A stretch of DNA of 32,019 nt from NCBI GenBank assembly GCA_017934115.1, contig JAGBKC010000082.1, positions 1-32,019 of the forward strand, given 5' to 3'. This DNA is from Actinomycetaceae bacterium (lineage in GTDB: Bacteria; Actinomycetota; Actinomycetes; Actinomycetales; Actinomycetaceae). This document shows, piece by piece, positions 1 to 8,241 of the stretch. Under the pieces are notes generated by a model. The model saw only the letters and a list, made by a program, of their open reading frames with translations, ran no database searches and had not been told where the DNA came from. The translations under genes and the position numbers were made by a program. Each line of letters opens with the position of its first letter. Position 1 is the stretch's first letter.

Positions 1-581
1 AAACAGGTGCAAGTGTTGTTGCTATGCGCGATGTTCCAGGAGTGCCACCTCATATGCTGCTCTTTTTGGACGCAGATTTAGGTGAATCTGCAGTTGAAAC
101 AGCTCCCCTTGTGTCGGCAGTGGTCAAAAGTGAAACTGATTGTGCCATTGCTGTTTTGCCTCCTCAAAAAGGGGCTGGTGGTCACGGATTTGTTGTTAAT
201 TTGGGGCGTCGAGCTATTGAGCGCGCAACGGGTTGGAAGCCATATCAGCCACTTTCAGGGCAGCGATGTCTTACTCGCGCTGCTTTTGATGCCGCATGTC
301 CACTTGCTCATGGATGGGGTGTTGAAGTGGGCATGACGATTGATCTTTTGGTGGATGGTTTTAGCGTTAAAGAAGTTCCGTGCCACGTGAAACATCGAGC
401 AACTGGTAATGATTTTCGTGGAAAAGTTCATCGTTTGCGGCAATATGTAGGAGTATGGCGTGCGGTTATGTTGCGGCGTGTGCGAGGTGTTAAAGTGGCT
501 GATAATCTTTTACTGGGTGAAAGTATTCCTTTTTCTTCTTATAATGCTTATGGAAAATCGCCTAAGAATACCGCTGTATGA
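1..581 (+). CDS. GT2-family glycosyltransferase, C-terminal part (5' truncated by window edge)
   Basis: The reading frame is open from the first bases (TGASVVAMRDVPG...) with no ribosome-binding site before the ATG at 24, so the gene starts upstream of the window. About 193 residues are visible. The segment LFLDADLG looks like the DxD metal/nucleotide-sugar motif of a GT-A fold, and KPYQPLSGQRCLTR resembles the acceptor-side motif of family 2 transferases acting on phosphoglycerate or polyprenyl phosphate. No membrane segment is evident in the visible part, so it is probably cytosolic or membrane-associated. Family 2 is the likely assignment; the donor and acceptor cannot be told without the N-terminus. 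The next gene lies 129 bases downstream and looks independent. Confidence 0.6.
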   Translation, partial: TGASVVAMRDVPGVPPHMLLFLDADLGESAVETAPLVSAVVKSETDCAIAVLPPQKGAGGHGFVVNLGRRAIERATGWKPYQPLSGQRCLTRAAFDAACPLAHGWGVEVGMTIDLLVDGFSVKEVPCHVKHRATGNDFRGKVHRLRQYVGVWRAVMLRRVRGVKVADNLLLGESIPFSSYNAYGKSPKNTAV

Positions 582-598
582 GCTTCTTTTTTCATAGA

Positions 599-622
599 TG
601 AAGGTATTCACTTTACCCTTCA
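599..622 (+). terminator. Weak hairpin after the glycosyltransferase
   Basis: TGAAGG pairs with CCTTCA across a 12-base loop that can add a TA/TA pair. The following bases are only moderately T-rich, so this is at best a weak intrinsic terminator. Confidence 0.25.
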
Positions 623-710
623 ATGTTTCCTCCCTGTTTCGTTTGCGTGTTCGCTCTAGACATAAAGGGTGATGCATGATACTTTTAAGTCACCTACAGA
701 AAGGTGAATT

Positions 711-2399
711 ATGAGTAATAAAGCACAAGGCAGTGCTAAACGAGATTCGTGGACAGGGCAAACAGCCTTTTTGTTCGCCGCTATTGGCTCTGCGGTTGGT
801 TTGGGTAACATTTGGCGTTTTCCTGGTGTTGCATATACAAATGGTGGCGGAGCGTTTATTGTTCCTTACCTTGTTTCGTTGATTTTTATTGGCATTGTCG
901 TTCTTTTGCTCGATTATGCTATTGGTCATAAATTCCGTGGTTCTCCTGTTCTTTCAGGTCGACGTCTTGGCGGTAAATTAGGTGAATTCGTTGGATGGAT
1001 CCAAACATTCACGCCTTTTGTGATTGCGATTTATTATGCTGTGATTTTGGCATGGGCAATTCGTTATGTCGGCTTTTCTGTCACGCGTCCATGGGAAAAA
1101 CACGAAGATGGAACTGCTGGATTCTTTGTCTCTGACTTTTTACATATGGGTGAAAGCGAATTTGATTTCACTATCGTTGCTGGAATTCTCATTCCTCTTA
1201 TTTTTGTTTGGGTTTTTGCCTTACTTGTTATGGGATTAGGTGTTTCGGGCGGCGTTGAAAAAGCAAACAAGATATTCATGCCTCTTCTTGTTGTGTTGTT
1301 CTTGGCCATGGTTATTAAAGCTGTTACATTACCTCATGCTGCAGACGGTTTGAATGCGTTCTTTACTCCTGATTGGGATGCGGTCATGAAGGGCGAAGTA
1401 TGGCTTTCTGCTATTTCGCAAATTTTCTTCTCCCTGTCCATTGGTTTTGGCATCATGTTGACGTACGCATCTTATTTGAAGCCAAAATCAAATTTGACAG
1501 GTACTGGTCTTGTGGCAGGTTTTGCGAATTCTTCATTTGAAATTTTGGCAGGCATTGGCGTTTTTGCAACTCTCGGCTTTATGTCTGCTCAATCAGGTGA
1601 AGCTATTGGAGATATGAAGATCAGTGGTGTTATGTTGGCATTCTCTACATATCCAACCGTTATTTCTGAAATGCCAGGTGGTGCAGTCTTTGGTATTTTG
1701 TTCTTTACTTCTCTTGTTTTCGCTGGCTTCACTTCACTTATTTCTATTACTCAGGTTGTTTCTTCGAGTTTGCAAGATAAGTTTGGTTTCTCCGCACCTA
1801 AGGCTTCTTTGATTATGGGCATCCCAATGGCAATCATTTCTATTGCTGTTTTTGCTCCACAATCAGGTCTGATTGCTCTCGACATCGTTGATAAATTCAT
1901 CAATGATTACGGAGTTGTTGGTGGTGCGCTCTTTATGATTCTTGTGGCGATGGCGTCAACAACCACTCTTGGCGGTTTGCGGCGTCACCTTAATGCGGTT
2001 TCATCCATTAAGGTACCTAAAGTATGGAGTGTCTTCATTGGTTTTGTTGTTCCGATTGCTTTGATGGTTCTTATCGTTGCATCTGTGTATAACTATCAAG
2101 AAGAAGGCTATGGTGGGTACAGTTCAAAGGCTATCGGTGTCTATGGCTGGGCAATGCTTGCTGGTGTTGTTCTCTTCTCGCTTATTATGACCTTCATTCC
2201 GTGGCGTGCCCATAAAGATGATTCTGACGATTTAGAACGTGCGCAACGTCGTGGTTCTCCTGTAAAGGATCTCGATGATTCGGATTCTTTTGTCACTGAT
2301 GTACGTCAAGCTATTGATGATGTAAAAGCAGGAAATACAGGAGCCTTTACGGATGATGATAAGGTAGAAAATCAACAAAACGAAAAGGTAGGTGCATAA
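711..2399 (+). CDS. Sodium-dependent transporter, NSS/SNF family (MetP-like)
   Basis: This 562-residue, strongly hydrophobic protein has the NSS signature in its first membrane helix: GSAVGLGNIWRFPG at about residues 27-40, which in LeuT-fold carriers holds the Na+ and substrate sites. About 11-12 membrane helices follow, and an acidic hydrophilic tail fills residues 500-562. It should take up an amino acid (hydrophobic or methionine class) with sodium across the cytoplasmic membrane. The start ATG is preceded by an AGAAAGGTG Shine-Dalgarno stretch at 698-706. Its stop TAA overlaps the ATG of a tiny downstream ORF of the MetS type. That arrangement matches the Corynebacterium methionine importer MetPS, so methionine is a plausible substrate, though this is inferred from context. 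Confidence 0.88.
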   Translation: MSNKAQGSAKRDSWTGQTAFLFAAIGSAVGLGNIWRFPGVAYTNGGGAFIVPYLVSLIFIGIVVLLLDYAIGHKFRGSPVLSGRRLGGKLGEFVGWIQTFTPFVIAIYYAVILAWAIRYVGFSVTRPWEKHEDGTAGFFVSDFLHMGESEFDFTIVAGILIPLIFVWVFALLVMGLGVSGGVEKANKIFMPLLVVLFLAMVIKAVTLPHAADGLNAFFTPDWDAVMKGEVWLSAISQIFFSLSIGFGIMLTYASYLKPKSNLTGTGLVAGFANSSFEILAGIGVFATLGFMSAQSGEAIGDMKISGVMLAFSTYPTVISEMPGGAVFGILFFTSLVFAGFTSLISITQVVSSSLQDKFGFSAPKASLIMGIPMAIISIAVFAPQSGLIALDIVDKFINDYGVVGGALFMILVAMASTTTLGGLRRHLNAVSSIKVPKVWSVFIGFVVPIALMVLIVASVYNYQEEGYGGYSSKAIGVYGWAMLAGVVLFSLIMTFIPWRAHKDDSDDLERAQRRGSPVKDLDDSDSFVTDVRQAIDDVKAGNTGAFTDDDKVENQQNEKVGA

Positions 2400-2557
2400 T
2401 GACTGCCACATCGATTACATTAATGCTTATCGCTATTGTCCTTGTTTGGGGCGGCCTTATTGCAGCTATTGTTGGGCTTCGCGCTTTTCCGCAGCCTGAT
2501 CCGGAAGTAGTGGGTGACCATGTAGTGGTGCCAGAAGGAGATAATTCTTATCTCTAG
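2399..2557 (+). CDS. metS: MetS-like small subunit of NSS transporter
   Basis: This 52-residue ORF begins at an ATG overlapping the stop of the transporter gene (TAATG), so the two are translationally coupled. The N-terminal half is a single membrane helix (residues about 5-27, with LVWGGLIAAIVGLRAF), followed by a short tail, PQPDPEVVGDHVVVPEG. Length, position and the helix-then-Pro/Asp pattern match the MetS family of NSS small subunits, which in Corynebacterium are needed for activity of MetP. It is easily missed because it is so short. Confidence 0.8.
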   Translation: MTATSITLMLIAIVLVWGGLIAAIVGLRAFPQPDPEVVGDHVVVPEGDNSYL

Positions 2558-2570
2558 TTCTATTTCTCAT

Positions 2571-2613
2571 TTAAAAATGTGAGGAGTGCATATGTGCTCC
2601 TCACTTTTGTTTA
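2571..2613. terminator. Bidirectional intrinsic terminator between metS and tadA
   Basis: GTGAGGAG at 2579-2586 pairs perfectly with CTCCTCAC at 2597-2604. On the plus strand it is followed by TTTTGTTT. On the minus strand it is followed by ATTTTTAA, so it can end both convergent transcripts. Confidence 0.8.
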
Positions 2614-2632
2614 TATTATTTATTTGAATGGC

Positions 2633-3205
2633 TTATTTGCCAATAGATGTGCGGTTTTCTTGAAAAAACTTTTGAATTAATTCTTTCCCTGCATCTATAT
2701 AAATTTCGGGTATCACCTCAATAGTGCGTCCATGGCGAGTATCGCGAATGATGTCTCGTAGTGATCCGCATGCTCCTTGCTTTTCATCCCAAGCACTAAA
2801 AACAAGACGCGCAACGCGCGCATCAACAATAGCTCCAGCGCACATGGTACATGGTTCAAGGCTAACGTAGAGAGTGCAGTTGTCGAGTCGCCATTGTTTG
2901 AGGGTGTTTGCTGCGTTATTTAATGCCATGATTTCTGCGTGCCCTGTTGGTGTGCATGCTGCTTCTCGCGTGTTATATCCTATGCCAATGATGTGTGTAT
3001 TCTTTGGTATGGTGATGTTAAATTTTGCGAGTGTTTCTTGCTCGTACGTATCAACGCTTAAACGTATTTCTGCAGATAAATTACGGTAATATTGGTGAGT
3101 GATTGTTGTAAGGGCGCCAACAGGAATATCGCCACATGCACGCGCATGCTTTGCTAACGTGAAACATGCCTGCATAGCTTCTTCGTGTGTACTCATCATG
3201 AGCAT
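2633..3205 (-). CDS. tadA: tRNA-specific adenosine deaminase TadA with an internal insertion
   Basis: This zinc-dependent deaminase should convert A34 to inosine in tRNA-Arg(ACG). The catalytic motifs are present: GHAEIMAL (His89, proton-shuttle Glu91) and PCTMCAGA (Cys119, Cys122), counted from the ATG at 3205. At 190 residues it is longer than typical bacterial TadA (about 150-165). The extra length lies between GDIPVGAL and IIGIGYNTREA, where roughly 35-40 residues (about 33-70) replace a short beta-hairpin. Three starts are possible (3205, 3199, 3196). I prefer 3205 because there is no Shine-Dalgarno sequence and a TATACT -10 box ends exactly six bases before it, which fits a leaderless transcript. 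Another cytidine/adenosine deaminase role is possible but less likely. Confidence 0.82.
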   Translation of the reverse strand: MLMMSTHEEAMQACFTLAKHARACGDIPVGALTTITHQYYRNLSAEIRLSVDTYEQETLAKFNITIPKNTHIIGIGYNTREAACTPTGHAEIMALNNAANTLKQWRLDNCTLYVSLEPCTMCAGAIVDARVARLVFSAWDEKQGACGSLRDIIRDTRHGRTIEVIPEIYIDAGKELIQKFFQENRTSIGK

Positions 3206-3211
3206 ATTTTT

Positions 3212-3217
3212 AGTATA
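3212..3217 (-). promoter_or_regulatory. -10 box of a leaderless tadA promoter
   Basis: On the minus strand TATACT (5/6 to TATAAT) is followed by six bases and then the ATG at 3205, placing the transcription start at or next to the start codon. No good -35 element is seen. Confidence 0.5.
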
Positions 3218-3243
3218 AGTTGCTGTTTGTGAAATGATGGTAT

Positions 3244-3274
3244 TTGAGATTATTTAACTGTATCTGTGTAGAGT
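3244..3274 (+). promoter_or_regulatory. Putative leaderless promoter for the 45-aa membrane protein
   Basis: TTGAGA at 3244-3249 and TAGAGT at 3269-3274 are separated by 19 bases. Six bases separate the -10 box from the ATG at 3281, and no Shine-Dalgarno sequence is present. Confidence 0.4.
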
Positions 3275-3280
3275 ATTTCT

Positions 3281-3418
3281 ATGCTTACTTTTGTTTCTCA
3301 GACCCTTCTTCTAGCTGCTGCCGACCCTACAGCTGTTTCTCGTATTCGTATTGTTGGTATATGTGCTGTTGTCGTTGGTGTAGCTGCGTTAGTGGCGCGG
3401 TGGTACCGTAATCGCTAA
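3281..3418 (+). CDS. Small single-pass membrane protein, 45 aa
   Basis: This short ORF is divergent from tadA. It has a hydrophobic N-terminus (MLTFVSQTLLLAAADP), then SRIRIVG, a membrane helix of about residues 24-39 (IVGICAVVVGVAALVA), and the basic end RWYRNR. I do not recognise a family. Support comes from the membrane-helix pattern, the positively charged end and a properly placed -10 box six bases before the ATG. The gene would be translated from a leaderless message. Because it is so short it could still be a chance ORF. Confidence 0.5.
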   Translation: MLTFVSQTLLLAAADPTAVSRIRIVGICAVVVGVAALVARWYRNR

Positions 3419-3606
3419 ATACGTAAGTATACGAAATAATCGCATAAGCTGTCATACGAACAAATGCACCTGCAATATCGAATCGTAATAAACAGATAAT
3501 TTTCATAGAGAACGGAACGATGCATGCGTTTTATAAAAAATTTTTTTGAAAAGAGATTCCCAGTCGTAGAAGTTCACATGAAAAAACAGATGTAGATAAT
3601 GGTGAT

Positions 3607-3924
3607 TTGCCTTTATATACTGATGAATATCTCAATACAGCTATGTTTGATTTTTCGAGTGCGCTTCCTAAAAAAACTTTGCCTGATGGTTCAAGTCTTC
3701 TTACTAAAGAAGAGTGGGAAGAATGGGGATGTGCTGAAGAAGATGAATGCTATGAACATTTGCTAAAACTCTTAGAAGAAGGAGATAAAATCGATGATAT
3801 TTTTGACATTCCTGTTGTGCCTGCTTTGCCTGCTGATTGGGATATACCGGAAGATGACATATATGTTGAAGAGTTGATTAAAAAGGTAGAAAAAGAAAAT
3901 CGAAATGAGCTTTCTGATGATTGA
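3607..3924 (+). CDS. Acidic small protein, possible antitoxin partner of the PemK-like toxin; 5' end probably damaged
   Basis: This strongly acidic ORF (105 aa from a TTG at 3607) contains KEEWEEWGCAEEDECYEHLL and many Asp/Glu residues. No DNA-binding motif is recognised. The frame is open back to 3550 with no good start. Upstream, ATG at 3578 is followed by six A (3581-3586) and then falls out of frame. One more A would give MKKTDVDNGDLPLYTDEYLN, a natural start joined to this ORF, so a one-base loss in the A run is suspected. The ORF end overlaps the start of the toxin-like gene by 20 bases, as in two-gene toxin-antitoxin modules, where an acidic partner often neutralises a basic toxin. The antitoxin role is inferred from position and charge only. 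Confidence 0.5.
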   Translation: MPLYTDEYLNTAMFDFSSALPKKTLPDGSSLLTKEEWEEWGCAEEDECYEHLLKLLEEGDKIDDIFDIPVVPALPADWDIPEDDIYVEELIKKVEKENRNELSDD

Positions 3925-4416
3925 GAAAAAACCAGAGATTTGGGATGTTTGGATTGCAAATGTTCCTTTTGAAGAAAACACTGAATACGTCAAAAGCGTC
4001 CCGCATTGGTATTTCATTTTCAACAAAATGATGGTGAATGGATAGTTTTTAAGATGACTTCACATAGTCCACGTACTAATTATCCTGGTGAATATAGTAT
4101 TAAACGCTGGCGTGAAGCTGGTCTTATAAAGCCTACTACAGTTCGTCTTGGTAAAACGCCTCGAATTTCTACAAATGATTTTCAGTATAAAATTGGTTCA
4201 CTTCACGTGGAAGATCGTAAGAATGTTATACGTATCATTGACAAAATGTATCCGAATCTTCAGCGTCCACTCAATCATGCTAATGACGATCGTAGAGAAT
4301 CAGTAAAAACACTACGTGAACAAAGAGACGAACTGATAAAAGAAATGCGAAAACGCAATAATGCGAAGCCCAAAAGAGAAATAACGCAAGAGCGTGAGCG
4401 TAGAAGAACAAGATAA
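3905..4416 (+). pseudogene. PemK/MazF-like toxin gene disrupted by a one-base frameshift
   Basis: From ATG 3905 the frame reads MSFLMIEKKPEIWDVWIANV then PFEENTEYVKS, and stops at a TAG near 4042. Near 3994-3998 the -1 frame continues as RPALVFHFQQNDGEW, then VFKMTSHSPRTNYPG and YSIKRWREAGLIKPTTVR, to a TAA at 4416. Joined, the two parts give about 170 residues with the PemK/MazF barrel order: W-x-A-x-V-PFEE at the start, K-S/R-P-ALV, then K-x-T-S and the I-x-W-x-x-AGL-x-K-x-T-x-VR block. Family members act as mRNA endoribonucleases. The C-terminus is a basic, coiled-coil-like extension rich in Arg/Lys/Glu. Loss of one C in AAAAGC(C)GTCCC would explain the break. The frameshift site is not a classical slippery heptamer, so programmed frameshifting is unlikely. 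Confidence 0.7.
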
Positions 4417-4750
4417 GATTGAATAAAAATGAAGTTAAACCTTTAAGAACTGATGCAAGGGCGCAAGGGTAAAAGTGACATGTGTGTTTAAGGTAGATGA
4501 AAATCGTCGAATATGCAAAGAGAAGTGCATTTCACAATTTAATGGCAGATAATATCTACAGAAATAAGGCAAAATAATTGAGTTGCTCTTTTTTAAGAGC
4601 TGTGTATTCATTAGGGCATTAGCTTTAATGGTTTGATAAGGGTTCAGGGAATCCATATAGAGCTTGTTTTCTTGAGAAAACGTTTGTGTTTGAAAGGCAG
4701 CATGCCCGTATATGGGAAACCGTACCCAACTATAGGAAGGTAGACGCGCT
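4417..4750 (+). other. 334-base non-coding stretch: upstream region and leader of the S10 operon
   Basis: No convincing gene lies here. It holds a GCTCTT/AAGAGC stem around 4582-4600, a strong promoter (4633-4661), and a leader of about 80 bases. The leader contains the hairpin GTTTTC-TTGA-GAAAAC at 4666-4681 and a small CCC/GGG hairpin near 4704-4716. It ends with the AGGAAGG ribosome-binding site (4735-4741) of rpsJ. The leader could host ribosomal-protein feedback, but I do not recognise a named structure. Confidence 0.5.
4633..4661 (+). promoter_or_regulatory. Promoter of the S10 ribosomal-protein operon
   Basis: TTGATA (4633-4638) and TATAGA (4656-4661) are separated by exactly 17 bases, close to the housekeeping sigma consensus. 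The predicted start is near 4668, giving a leader of about 83 bases before rpsJ. Confidence 0.65.
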
Positions 4751-5059
4751 ATGGCGGGACAAAAGATCCGCATTAGGCTCAAGTCGTATGATCATGAGGT
4801 CATCGACAGCGCAGCCAAGAAGCTCGTTGAAGAAGTTACGCGTACAGGCGCGAGTGTAGTTGGCCCAGTGCCGCTTCCAACAGAAAAGAACGTTTTCTGT
4901 GTTATTCGCTCGCCTCATCAGTACAAGGATTCTCGCGAGCATTTCGAAATGCGCACACATAAGCGCCTCATCGACATTGTAGATCCAAAATTAAAGACGA
5001 TCGATACTCTTCGTCGTCTCGATCTACCGGCAGACGTTAACGTGGAAATCAAGCTCTGA
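4751..5059 (+). CDS. rpsJ: 30S ribosomal protein S10
   Basis: The 102-residue product matches full-length S10 ([19 protein letters not shown], then GPVPLPTEK and [10 protein letters not shown]). S10 sits in the 30S head next to S3 and S14. In many bacteria it also joins the NusB/NusG transcription antitermination complex. It is the first gene of the operon; its ribosome-binding site is AGGAAGG at 4735-4741. It is 11 bases from rplC. Confidence 0.98.
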   Translation: MAGQKIRIRLKSYDHEVIDSAAKKLVEEVTRTGASVVGPVPLPTEKNVFCVIRSPHQYKDSREHFEMRTHKRLIDIVDPKLKTIDTLRRLDLPADVNVEIKL

Positions 5060-5070
5060 GGTAAGGTATC

Positions 5071-5736
5071 ATGAATTCCAATCAGGCTATTGCCACTGCG
5101 CCTGTCAAGGCGTTGATTGGCACAAAGTTGGGGATGACCCAACTCTGGGATGAAGACGGTCGTCTCATTCCTATTACAGTGGTTCGCGTAGGTAAAAATG
5201 TTGTTACGCAGATCCGCACACCAGAAAAAGACGGCTACAGTGCTGTTCAACTTGCATCTGGTGAGTTAAAAACAAAGAACGTAACAAAGCCTCTTCAAGG
5301 TCATTTTGACAAAGCAGGTGTTTCCCCTCGTCGTCGCTTGGCAGAAGTACGTACTTCTGATGCAGGTGAATACGAAGTAGGTCAAGAACTTGCTGCTGAC
5401 ATTTTCGAAGCAGGTCAAAAAGTTGACGTTATCGGAACATCAAAAGGTAAAGGCTTTGCAGGTACCATGAAGCGCCACGGTTTCGCAGGCGTTTCAGCAT
5501 CGCACGGTGCACACCGCAATCACCGTAAACCAGGTTCCGTTGGTGCATGTGCAACACCTGCACGTGTTTTCCGTGGTATTCGCATGGCTGGCCGTATGGG
5601 TAGCGATCGCGTGACCGTTATGAACCTTAAGGTCCAAGGCGTTGACGTAGAAAATGGCGTTCTTCTTATTGCAGGTGCAATTCCTGGTAATAAGGGTGCT
5701 TCCGTTGTTGTCCGTACAGCAGTGAAGGGGGCATAG
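5071..5736 (+). CDS. rplC: 50S ribosomal protein L3
   Basis: The 221-residue product contains the L3 landmarks [17 protein letters not shown] near the start, [14 protein letters not shown], and the loop segment [14 protein letters not shown]3 is an early 23S assembly protein whose extended loop reaches towards the peptidyl-transferase centre. The N-terminus has about ten extra residues ([10 protein letters not shown]) before the conserved core. The ATG is preceded by a GAGGTAAGG stretch overlapping the end of rpsJ. Four bases separate it from rplD. Confidence 0.98.
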   Translation: MNSNQAIATAPVKALIGTKLGMTQLWDEDGRLIPITVVRVGKNVVTQIRTPEKDGYSAVQLASGELKTKNVTKPLQGHFDKAGVSPRRRLAEVRTSDAGEYEVGQELAADIFEAGQKVDVIGTSKGKGFAGTMKRHGFAGVSASHGAHRNHRKPGSVGACATPARVFRGIRMAGRMGSDRVTVMNLKVQGVDVENGVLLIAGAIPGNKGASVVVRTAVKGA

Positions 5737-5740
5737 ACTA

Positions 5741-6376
5741 ATGGCTACTATCGATGTTTTTAATGCACAAGGTTCTACAACAGGAAGTGTTGAACTTCCT
5801 GATAACTTGTTTAATTTAGATGCAAATGTGGCTCTTATTCACCAAGTTGTTGTCGCTCAACTTGCGGCAGCACGTCAGGGAACGCACGCAACTAAAACCC
5901 GTGGAAATGTTTCTGGTGGCGGTAAAAAGCCATTTAAGCAAAAAGGCACAGGTCGCGCACGTCAAGGTTCTATCCGTGCTCCACATTTCACTGGTGGTGG
6001 TATCGTGCATGGTCCACAACCACGTTCTTATGCACAACGTACACCAAAGAAAATGATTGCAGCAGCTTTGCGTCAAGCACTTTCTGATCGTGCACGTCAT
6101 GGCCGTGTACATGTGGTGACTGACTTCCTTGAAGGCGATACGCCATCAACTCGTAGCGCAGTTAACCTTCTCGGTAAAGTATGCGAAGGCCGTAAATCCT
6201 TGGCAGTTGTTTCCCGTGGTGATGATACAGCTGTTTTGTCGTTGCGTAACATTGCAGAAAACCATGTTTTGTATGTTGATCAGCTCAACGCATATGATGT
6301 GATGGTTTCCGATGATGTTGTCTTCACACAATCAGCATTGAACACCTTTATCGAAACAAGCGGAAAGGGTGCCTAA
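5741..6376 (+). CDS. rplD: 50S ribosomal protein L4
   Basis: The 211-residue L4 protein contains the tunnel-loop sequence [19 protein letters not shown] and [15 protein letters not shown]4 lines the polypeptide exit tunnel. In gamma-proteobacteria it represses its own operon; no evidence for that is visible here. Its stop overlaps the ATG of rplW by one base (TAATG), so translation is probably coupled. Confidence 0.98.
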   Translation: MATIDVFNAQGSTTGSVELPDNLFNLDANVALIHQVVVAQLAAARQGTHATKTRGNVSGGGKKPFKQKGTGRARQGSIRAPHFTGGGIVHGPQPRSYAQRTPKKMIAAALRQALSDRARHGRVHVVTDFLEGDTPSTRSAVNLLGKVCEGRKSLAVVSRGDDTAVLSLRNIAENHVLYVDQLNAYDVMVSDDVVFTQSALNTFIETSGKGA

Positions 6377-6687
6377 TGAGTGAATTAAGTTTCTGGAATA
6401 AACATCCACATGATGTCATTCTTGAGCCTGTAGCAACAGAAAAAGCTTTGTTGAACGAAAGTTCAGGCAAATATACTTTTATTGTTGATCCACGCGCTAA
6501 CAAGACAGAAATCAAGCAAGCTGTTGAAGCTATTTTCGATGTGAAAGTGGCATCTGTAAATACACAGAACCGTAAGGGTAAAACACGCTTGACCCGTGAT
6601 GGTCTTGGGCGCCGCAAGAATACAAAACGTGCAATTGTTACTCTCGCAGAGGGTTCAATTGATATTTACAACGATATCGTCAGCTGA
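6376..6687 (+). CDS. rplW: 50S ribosomal protein L23
   Basis: The 103-residue L23 protein has the conserved core [19 protein letters not shown] and [21 protein letters not shown]23 forms the docking site for trigger factor and signal recognition particle at the tunnel exit. Its start overlaps the stop of rplD. Confidence 0.98.
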   Translation: MSELSFWNKHPHDVILEPVATEKALLNESSGKYTFIVDPRANKTEIKQAVEAIFDVKVASVNTQNRKGKTRLTRDGLGRRKNTKRAIVTLAEGSIDIYNDIVS

Positions 6688-6713
6688 CGATCGAGAGATT
6701 GAGGATACGAAAT

Positions 6714-7547
6714 ATGGGAATTCGTAAGTACAAGCCGACGACATCTGGTCGTCGCGGTGCGAGCGTAGCCGACTTCGCCGAGATCACCCGATCGACGCCT
6801 GAGAAGTCGCTTTTACGTCCATTGACAAAAACTGGTGGTCGCAATAACACTGGTCGCGTGACAACACGTCACAAGGGTGGTGGCCATAAGCGTCAATACC
6901 GCGTTATCGATTTCAAGCGTTGGGATAAAGACGGCGTTCCAGCTACGGTTGCTCATATCGAATATGATCCAAACCGTACAGCACGCATTGCTCTTCTTCA
7001 CTATGCAGATGGCGAGAAGCGCTATATCGTTGCACCTAAAGGTTTGAATCAAGGCGATAAAATCGAGAACGGTCCACAGGCTGATATTAAGCCAGGCAAT
7101 AATCTTCCACTCCGTAATATCCCGGTTGGTACAACAGTTTATTGCGTTGAACTTCGTCCACTTGGCGGAGCTAAAATCGGCCGTAGTGCTGGTACATCTG
7201 TCCAGCTTGTTGCTCGTGAAGGTCGCTATGCGCAGTTGCGTATGCCATCTGGCGAAATCCGCAACGTTGATGCTCGCTGCCGTGCTTCCATTGGTGAAGT
7301 TGGCAATGCTGAGCAATTGAACATCAACTGGGGTAAGGCAGGCCGTATGCGCTGGAAGGGCGTTCGCCCAACAGTTCGTGGTGTTGTTATGAACCCTGTT
7401 GACCATCCACACGGTGGTGGTGAAGGCCGTACATCTGGTGGTCGTCACCCAGTAAGCCCATGGGGTAAGCCTGAGGGTCGTACACGCCGTCCAAAGAAGG
7501 CTAGCGACAAGCTCATTGTGCGCCGTCGCAAGACTGGCAACCGTTAA
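6714..7547 (+). CDS. rplB: 50S ribosomal protein L2
   Basis: The 277-residue product starts at [15 protein letters not shown], the usual L2 N-terminus. An in-frame TTG at 6699 would add five residues but ignores the GAGG site at 6700-6703. Conserved blocks include [20 protein letters not shown] and, near the end, [14 protein letters not shown], with the histidine linked to peptidyl-transferase function. L2 is one of the first proteins on 23S rRNA and bridges the subunits. Confidence 0.98.
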   Translation: MGIRKYKPTTSGRRGASVADFAEITRSTPEKSLLRPLTKTGGRNNTGRVTTRHKGGGHKRQYRVIDFKRWDKDGVPATVAHIEYDPNRTARIALLHYADGEKRYIVAPKGLNQGDKIENGPQADIKPGNNLPLRNIPVGTTVYCVELRPLGGAKIGRSAGTSVQLVAREGRYAQLRMPSGEIRNVDARCRASIGEVGNAEQLNINWGKAGRMRWKGVRPTVRGVVMNPVDHPHGGGEGRTSGGRHPVSPWGKPEGRTRRPKKASDKLIVRRRKTGNR

Positions 7548-7560
7548 GGGAGGATGAGCA

Positions 7561-7842
7561 ATGCCACGTAGTCTTAAAAAAGGACCATTCGTTGATGATC
7601 ACCTTCAAAAGAAGGTTGATGAGCAAAACGAAAAGGGCACAAAGAACGTTATCAAGACCTGGTCTCGTCGCTCGATGATTACTCCAGATTTTTTGGGGCA
7701 TACATTCGCAGTGCATGATGGTCGTAAACACGTACCAGTATTCGTTACAGAATCCATGGTTGGTCACAAACTTGGTGAGTTTGCACCAACTCGTACGTTC
7801 AAAGGCCATGACAAGGACGACCGTAAGGCGCGTCGCCGCTAA
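7561..7842 (+). CDS. rpsS: 30S ribosomal protein S19
   Basis: The 93-residue S19 protein begins [15 protein letters not shown] and contains [20 protein letters not shown]. It contacts the 30S head and the A-site tRNA region. A GGGAGGATGAGCA ribosome-binding stretch lies just upstream. Confidence 0.98.
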   Translation: MPRSLKKGPFVDDHLQKKVDEQNEKGTKNVIKTWSRRSMITPDFLGHTFAVHDGRKHVPVFVTESMVGHKLGEFAPTRTFKGHDKDDRKARRR

Positions 7843-7872
7843 GGCGATGCCTAGAGAAAGTAAGGCATGAAC

Positions 7873-8241
7873 ATGGAAGCCAAGGCGCAGGCGCGATACG
7901 TGCGCGTTACGCCCCGCAAAGCTCGCCGCGTAATTGATATTATTCGTGGTAAGCGCGCTGTGGAGGCCCTCGACGTGCTACGGTACGCACCCCAAGGTGC
8001 TGCACAGCCCATTTATAAGTTGGTTGAATCAGCTATTGCAAATGCTCGTTATACGGCTGGCGATGATTTCAATGAAGATGAACTCTTCATTACTGAAGCA
8101 TTCGTTAATGAAGGCCCAACAATGAAGCGTATTCAGCCGCGTGCACAGGGGCGAGCAAACCGTATTTTGAAACGTACAAGCCATATTACTGTTATCGTTG
8201 GTGATGAAGTCACCACAAGTAAGAAGAGGAGGAACAGCTAG
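7873..8241 (+). CDS. rplV: 50S ribosomal protein L22
   Basis: The L22 protein reads [20 protein letters not shown] from 7873 (122 aa). An ATG two codons earlier (7867) sits too close to the AAGTAAGG site at 7858-7864, so 7873 is preferred. The conserved C-terminal beta-hairpin that reaches the exit tunnel is visible ([18 protein letters not shown]). Its stop TAG overlaps the GTG start of rpsC by one base. Confidence 0.97.
   Translation: MEAKAQARYVRVTPRKARRVIDIIRGKRAVEALDVLRYAPQGAAQPIYKLVESAIANARYTAGDDFNEDELFITEAFVNEGPTMKRIQPRAQGRANRILKRTSHITVIVGDEVTTSKKRRNS

Noticed and set aside
3992..3998. Programmed -1 frameshifting in the PemK-like gene
   Set aside because: The heptamer C-AAA-AGC does not follow the X-XXY-YYZ slippery rule, so a base loss or sequencing error is more likely.
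4582..4600. GCTCTT/AAGAGC hairpin as a terminator for the toxin-like gene
   Set aside because: The T-run is inside the loop rather than after the stem, so it does not look like an intrinsic terminator.
6813..7448. A 211-residue minus-strand ORF inside rplB
   Set aside because: It is an antisense shadow of a highly conserved ribosomal gene with strong codon bias and has no ribosome-binding site.
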